From assembly GCA_018622675.1 (NCBI GenBank), contig CP076020.1, positions 124,001-188,000 of the forward strand: 64,000 nucleotides of DNA, given 5' to 3'. Shown in pieces: positions 59,096-64,000 of the stretch (position 1 is its first letter; each line of letters starts with the position of its first letter). Both the position numbers and the translations under genes were made by a program. This stretch comes from Mycoplasmatota bacterium. Its GTDB lineage: Bacteria; Bacillota_I; Bacilli_A; Izemoplasmatales; Hujiaoplasmataceae. The notes under the pieces were generated by a model. The model was given only the letters and a program-made list of their open reading frames with translations. It was not told the origin of the DNA and ran no database searches.

Positions 59096-62000
59096 ATGAA
59101 GAAGATCATAGGATTTTTTATTTTTTCGTTTGTGCTTTTTTTATTGCTTGGATGTGATGAGTTAAACACTGGCACAAATATGCCTATCACAGATATTACT
59201 TTAACTGATTCAGTAACAATTATTTTTGAAACCAATGGTGGAAGTCTTATAGACGACTTAGTCATTACACAAGAAACAGAGGCAATTGATCTTCCATCAA
59301 CAACAAAAGAGGGTTTTACTTTCGAAGGATGGTATTTTGACAGCGACTTAACAGAAAACTTCACAAATGCACAACCCAATTTGAGTGAGAGTTCTTTTAC
59401 TTTATATGCTAAATGGGAACCGATCACTTATACCTTTGTTTTTGATGTCAATGGAGGTAATTCAGTAGATGATTTGGTTTTTGCTTATGATGCGCCAATT
59501 AGTTTGCCAACACCTTTAAAAGTGGGGTATAACTTTTTAGGTTGGTTTAAAGATGAGGATTTAACTGTTGAGTTTGATCCTAGCGCAAGTTTAGAAGAAA
59601 CTGAAATCAATCTTTATGCTAAATGGGAATTAATCACTGGAAAAGTAACGATTAAACCTTATTTTGAAACTTTTACTCTAGGGGAATATACAATAGGGGA
59701 TACAGAAGTTATAGAAGAAGCTGCAGGCGTTGATTATACTCATACACCTGAGCTTTACGCAGGTTTTACTTTTGATAGTGATAATGAAAACAATCTTTTA
59801 ACAGTTAATGTTTTAGATGATGATACTTCAGTCATAGAAGTATATTATAATCGAAAATTAGTGACTGTTACTTATGAAACAAATGCTAATATATCGGTTA
59901 CAGCATCCCAAGGATTATACGATAGTTTATTAAATGAACCTCAAGATCCTTTAAGAGTGGGTTACGATTTTGTCGATTGGTATAGTGACACTAGCCTTAT
60001 GACTCCATATGTTTTTGATAAGTATCCTGCAGAAGATATCACTCTTTACGCTAAATGGGTAGGGGTTCCTTCATCTATATACTTTAATACTTCTGGTGGA
60101 GATAGTATTCCTGAATTAGTACAAAACACAGGTACTAATATCACCTTACCTATTCCTACTAGAACTGGATATGATTTTATTGATTGGTATGAGAGTCCTT
60201 TATTACAAACAACTTTCACGGATCTTACAATGCCAGCTGGACTCACAACGGTTTATGCTAAATGGCAAGCTAAAACTTATACTATTTCTTATCATACTGA
60301 TGGAGGATCAACATTGAGTGAAACAGATCATGTATATGGTCAAACAATTACTTTAGCTGATGATCCAAGTAAAACTAACTATATATTTGGTGGCTGGTTC
60401 TTAGATCAGAGTTTAGAGACATCTTTTGACTATTTAACTATGCCTGCCAATGATTTCACACTTTATGCCAAATGGATTGATGCAAGTGATCCGTATTCTA
60501 TCCTATTAAATACGACAAAAGATCATTTATCTTCTGTTACTTTAAGGGGGATTGTTTATGCTAAACATCACAGTACCTATATGGGATATTATCTTGGCGA
60601 TCATACGGGTATTATTTATGTAGACGGATCCAACACTTCCATCAATATCGGAGATGAGTTGGAAATAAGTGCGACATTATTATTCGATGACTTTGGTCAA
60701 CCATATCTTCAAGGTCCTGTTGTCACACCATTAAATACTGATCAAGTTAGTCGAAGTCCAAAAACCTTGACTTATAGTGAATATGATATATTGGATGACT
60801 ATGTGTCACAATATGTTTCAGAAATATTTACTATTCAAGGAATCGTTTATAACGAATCTGGAAACTATTTCTTAATCGATCCCGTTTCCTTGGTAAAAAT
60901 ACCAATATCTTTAAAGAGTCTAGTATCTGAAACAGACTTACAAACTTATGAAAATCTTCACTATCAAAGTAAGTTTGTGTTGGTTTATGAGGGAGGAACT
61001 TATAAAGCGGTTCTTATAGACTTAGTTGAAGAAATGTTAACAGAAGATGAAAAATTACATATTGTTAAAAATATAATCATCAATCACTTAGTCAAAACGA
61101 GTTATTTAGAAGGACAAAATTTTGATTTACCAGAGATTGATATGTTTGCCTATGCTAATATCAGCTATAGTGCCAGCGTGAATGGTTCCTTATATGATGA
61201 GACCAACAAAATTTTCCTAGATGTGAGTGAAGACCAAACTCTTACATTCCAAGTAACTTTGACTTCAATCATATCAGGAACTTTGACCTTTAATTTAGAT
61301 GTTTTAGTAAAACCAATACACATCACGAGTATTGCTGGTATGCTTTCTGGCGATCTTGGAGCATACTACCAAATTCAAGGAGTTGTGGTGAGTAGAGGTG
61401 ACGGTAATATCATTGTTCTTAAAGATTCTACTGGTTTTGTTTTTGTTCATGATCCTTTCTTCTTAGAAGTTGGTGATGAGGTTATCTTAAATGTTAAAAA
61501 ACAATTAGAAGAAGATATGGTCTTAATTACTTCTGAGAATGATGGTTTATATTTAACTACTTTTGTTGAATCTGGCGTTGAACTCGCTTTAAGTCCAGAA
61601 GAAAAAACAGTATCAGAAATGCTTGAACTTGATTTAACAGACCCTAGTATTTATGGAAAATATTATGAGATTAGGGGATATTTATTACCAGAACTTGGAG
61701 AATATCACAATAGTTATCATATAGTGGTTGGAGAAGAAAAAATTCCGATAACTTCATATACATATGCTGGTTTTGAAAACTTAATGGATCATGAATATCT
61801 TGAAGTTATTGTAAGAGTATACTTAGTGAGTGGTGAAAATGGTCCTATCTTATACTATGAAGGTATCAGGCAAGATATTCGAATTCCGGATTATACTGAT
61901 CAAGAATTAGTGGATACTATCTATCAAATATTCTTATATATGTTTGCTGATCAAGAATTTGATGCATATGATCCATTCTATCTATATCCATATCATCCAC

Positions 62001-64000
62001 AATTAGGTGGAGAGATATCATGGACTTTAGACAGTGTAACTGAAGCAGTTTATGATTATGAAAATCAGCAATTCCTATATGATTTTGTGGATACACCATT
62101 GTCATTTACAATTGAAATATCAAAAGGAACATCAAGTAAAACGATTGATTATCAAACAATCTTACATAAAATTGAACCTGTGAGTTTTGATTATTTCCAT
62201 ACGCTTGATAGAACTTATGGTAGTTATTATTTACAAGGTCTAGTGGTCTACTGGCATCCATATTTTTCATATATCATGGATGAATTTGGAAATATTGTCA
62301 TTGTAGAAGATGACTTAGAAGGTGTGAAAAAAGGCGATGAAGTTCTTTTATATTTAGATGTTTCTTATCGTTATGATTATAGTATTTTCTTTGAAAAACC
62401 ATACGATAAAGAATCAAGTTTGATAGCGATTATATCTCGAGATAATCCAATTGAAATTGATTTTACACCAATGGATGTATTAAGTCTTCAGTCTTCAGAT
62501 TTTACAGATTTATCTCTTTATCATCATTTGATTGAGATTGAAGGTAAATTAATCAAATTGGATGAATATCATCTAGCTATTGAAAGTGCTTATGGTCTCA
62601 TTCATATTGATACTGCTGATAGTCATACTTACTTTAATCTTACTCAATATGAAGATCAATATATTAGCATAAGAGCCTTCATCTTCACATATGATAGTGA
62701 TGATGGTTCAATTGTCCTAAGGTATATAGGTAGGGAATCTGACCTTAGTCCAATAAGTTATATGGACATAGATAAATTAAATATTGTTAAAGATTATATT
62801 TTAGATGTATATCAAGAACCTATGATTGGTGATATTGATTTTAACTTCTCGCAAGTCTATGATATTTTTGACGAGGGAACATTTACTTTTGAAGTGGCTC
62901 TAGATCAACCGGCATCAATTATAGATATTCCTAGTGATTACATTAACTCTGTCACTGAGATTAGCTTGATTAATATTGATGTTGATATTGTGATTGGTGG
63001 CGCGAGTGATTCATTTACAATGACAATGACTGTTTTACCAGCTATTAGTAAAGGATCAATAGCGGATCTAAAAACAAATATAGGGCAAACTTATCGTGTT
63101 TTAGGTCAAGTCATTGCTGTTACAAAATCAACTTACAATACCTATGTATTGATGGTTCAAGGTGAAGGTGGAGTTGTTTTTGTTCACTTAAACCATGAAG
63201 AGTATTATGAGTATTATGATTATAATGGCTATGTGGGAGAAATTGTTGAAATTACTGGATCAGCTGAAATTGTATATGGAAAGTATGAGGTTAATCCAGA
63301 TAGTTTTAAAGTTATTTCACGCTCAGGTACTGTAGAAATTGGTTTTCAAGAAACAGATATTAGCGCTTTATTAACTTTGAATATATTTGATGATAGTATT
63401 TATGGTAGTCCTTATCAAATCACAGGATTGGTTGAAAAAGAAGATGGCAATCATGCAGAATTATATTATATCAATGACGGTGTTAACCGTATACTAATCA
63501 CAAGCAATGAATTATATTATGGAATTCTATATCATTACATTGGCTATGAAGTTACGCTTAAAGGTTTTGTCTATGGGGTTAATCAAGCATTTGATATTGA
63601 TGAAATGACACTCATTGTTAATCATTATAAATACGATGAAACAAATTCTATCATGCTTTCTAATTTAACTGATCAGGATGTTGTGGATATAATCATAGAT
63701 AACATATGGTCAAATTATCAAGATAACTATATGAGTTTAAATCCTGGTGATACGGGTTCTTATCTAGCTTATGTGTATGAACCGATTTCAAGTAGTTATC
63801 CTGATGCTAAAATTACTCCATCAGTAAAGACTGGCGCTGATTACATCGAGTTTTATAATGATTATTTTATTGCTAAAATGCTTACAGAAGATGCAATGGT
63901 TGAAATACTAATGACTGTTGATTGTGGAATTGCAAGTAAAACGGTGGTCTTAACCTATAAAATCAATGGTTATACACTGAGTGCTTTCACAGACTTATTT
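59096..64000 (+). CDS. Giant surface lipoprotein with InlB-type B repeats and OB-fold-like repeats (3' truncated)
   Basis: The frame from the ATG at 59096 appears to stay open to the end of the window: 1635 codons, wherever I checked, without a stop. The signal peptide ends in LLLGC (Cys20), a lipobox. Five Listeria-Bacteroides (InlB B/Flg_new) repeats follow (about residues 40-460), each with an F-x-x-NGG-like start, FxGWY/DWY in the middle and an LYAKW end; ends are seen at about 59415, 59625, 60057, 60256 and 60477. After residue ~470 the protein shows repeated units of the type YYQIQGVVVSRGDGNIIVLK, VFVHDPFFLEVGDEVIL, resembling OB-fold (DUF5689/YhcR-like) domains, several times up to the end. 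Probably a stalk-like adhesin or ligand-binding protein. Confidence 0.85.
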   Translation, partial: MKKIIGFFIFSFVLFLLLGCDELNTGTNMPITDITLTDSVTIIFETNGGSLIDDLVITQETEAIDLPSTTKEGFTFEGWYFDSDLTENFTNAQPNLSESSFTLYAKWEPITYTFVFDVNGGNSVDDLVFAYDAPISLPTPLKVGYNFLGWFKDEDLTVEFDPSASLEETEINLYAKWELITGKVTIKPYFETFTLGEYTIGDTEVIEEAAGVDYTHTPELYAGFTFDSDNENNLLTVNVLDDDTSVIEVYYNRKLVTVTYETNANISVTASQGLYDSLLNEPQDPLRVGYDFVDWYSDTSLMTPYVFDKYPAEDITLYAKWVGVPSSIYFNTSGGDSIPELVQNTGTNITLPIPTRTGYDFIDWYESPLLQTTFTDLTMPAGLTTVYAKWQAKTYTISYHTDGGSTLSETDHVYGQTITLADDPSKTNYIFGGWFLDQSLETSFDYLTMPANDFTLYAKWIDASDPYSILLNTTKDHLSSVTLRGIVYAKHHSTYMGYYLGDHTGIIYVDGSNTSINIGDELEISATLLFDDFGQPYLQGPVVTPLNTDQVSRSPKTLTYSEYDILDDYVSQYVSEIFTIQGIVYNESGNYFLIDPVSLVKIPISLKSLVSETDLQTYENLHYQSKFVLVYEGGTYKAVLIDLVEEMLTEDEKLHIVKNIIINHLVKTSYLEGQNFDLPEIDMFAYANISYSASVNGSLYDETNKIFLDVSEDQTLTFQVTLTSIISGTLTFNLDVLVKPIHITSIAGMLSGDLGAYYQIQGVVVSRGDGNIIVLKDSTGFVFVHDPFFLEVGDEVILNVKKQLEEDMVLITSENDGLYLTTFVESGVELALSPEEKTVSEMLELDLTDPSIYGKYYEIRGYLLPELGEYHNSYHIVVGEEKIPITSYTYAGFENLMDHEYLEVIVRVYLVSGENGPILYYEGIRQDIRIPDYTDQELVDTIYQIFLYMFADQEFDAYDPFYLYPYHPQLGGEISWTLDSVTEAVYDYENQQFLYDFVDTPLSFTIEISKGTSSKTIDYQTILHKIEPVSFDYFHTLDRTYGSYYLQGLVVYWHPYFSYIMDEFGNIVIVEDDLEGVKKGDEVLLYLDVSYRYDYSIFFEKPYDKESSLIAIISRDNPIEIDFTPMDVLSLQSSDFTDLSLYHHLIEIEGKLIKLDEYHLAIESAYGLIHIDTADSHTYFNLTQYEDQYISIRAFIFTYDSDDGSIVLRYIGRESDLSPISYMDIDKLNIVKDYILDVYQEPMIGDIDFNFSQVYDIFDEGTFTFEVALDQPASIIDIPSDYINSVTEISLINIDVDIVIGGASDSFTMTMTVLPAISKGSIADLKTNIGQTYRVLGQVIAVTKSTYNTYVLMVQGEGGVVFVHLNHEEYYEYYDYNGYVGEIVEITGSAEIVYGKYEVNPDSFKVISRSGTVEIGFQETDISALLTLNIFDDSIYGSPYQITGLVEKEDGNHAELYYINDGVNRILITSNELYYGILYHYIGYEVTLKGFVYGVNQAFDIDEMTLIVNHYKYDETNSIMLSNLTDQDVVDIIIDNIWSNYQDNYMSLNPGDTGSYLAYVYEPISSSYPDAKITPSVKTGADYIEFYNDYFIAKMLTEDAMVEILMTVDCGIASKTVVLTYKINGYTLSAFTDLF

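Noticed and set aside
59059-59427. Minus-strand open frame of 122 codons (also 60046-60246 and 61917-62105)
   Set aside because: They lie inside the plus-strand giant lipoprotein frame, which has a clear signal peptide and repeat domains; the minus-strand frames are shadows.
1-64000. Use of TGA as a tryptophan codon, as in many Mollicutes
   Set aside because: Conserved Trp positions use TGG and several intact genes end in TGA, so the standard code fits.

Overview
The window is low-GC DNA (roughly 30% by eye) read with the standard code: TGG is the only Trp codon seen and TGA ends several genes, for example the acyltransferase at 3309-4451. Gene content (FeoAB with a DtxR-type regulator, superoxide reductase, formate-THF ligase, TrmFO, RlmH, a T-box leader, MATE, LemA, M13 peptidase, many lipoproteins) suggests a fermentative, oxygen-avoiding bacterium near the Bacillota/Mycoplasmatota boundary (Acholeplasma/Izemoplasma/Haloplasma-like). 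That placement is inference. Promoters are unusually legible: seven extended -10 boxes of the form TGnTATAAT and several -35/-10 pairs with a 17-bp spacer.

Layout. 1-8.1 kb: end of a P-loop ATPase, a small membrane protein, a lipoprotein, a PlsC-type acyltransferase with a zinc ribbon, a GltS-like symporter, superoxide reductase and two tandem UppP paralogues. 8.1-14.5 kb: exopolysaccharide control genes (Wzz-like, BY-kinase, PHP phosphatase), a two-component system and a membrane-bound nucleotide-sugar dehydratase, with no glycosyltransferase nearby. 14.5-27.5 kb: housekeeping genes, including a TrmA/RlmD-family methyltransferase that has lost its catalytic motifs, fhs, an HD hydrolase, MATE, the feoA-feoB-regulator operon behind two matched operator dyads, a GH13 enzyme, trmFO and xerC.

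27.5-39.9 kb is the most interesting part. rlmH (27516-27992) is followed by five further copies of its last codons, at 29488, 31731, 35823, 37319 and 39853. They differ mostly at synonymous positions, and every copy still encodes Glu-Pro-Tyr-His-Lys-stop. Flanking imperfect inverted repeats (TTGCAA/TGTAAC type) and a hairpin terminator after most copies divide 11.9 kb into five same-strand cassettes: (1) a leucine-rich-repeat membrane protein; (2) a CopB-type P-type ATPase of visibly higher GC; (3) a 961-residue lipoprotein plus a Phd/ParE toxin-antitoxin pair; (4) a multipass membrane protein; (5) frameshifted membrane/PH-like genes plus an HTH-MNT/HEPN (MntA-HepT) toxin-antitoxin pair. This has the architecture of staphylococcal SCC elements, which insert in the rlmH 3' end, but no Ccr-type recombinase is in the window.

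40-56 kb: aldo/keto reductase, serine hydrolase, membrane proteins, a secreted protein with eight carbohydrate-binding-like repeats, an ISL3-type transposase, M13 peptidase, nucleoside hydrolase divergent from a Crp/Fnr regulator with a perfect 18-bp palindrome at its start, SDR, DUF2207-LemA pair and a YhhN-type protein. 56.3-58.8 kb (minus strand): a T-box-controlled amino-acid ABC transporter whose permease carries a one-base frameshift. 59.1 kb to the end: a lipoprotein of at least 1635 residues with InlB-type B repeats and apparent OB-fold-like repeats, running off the window.
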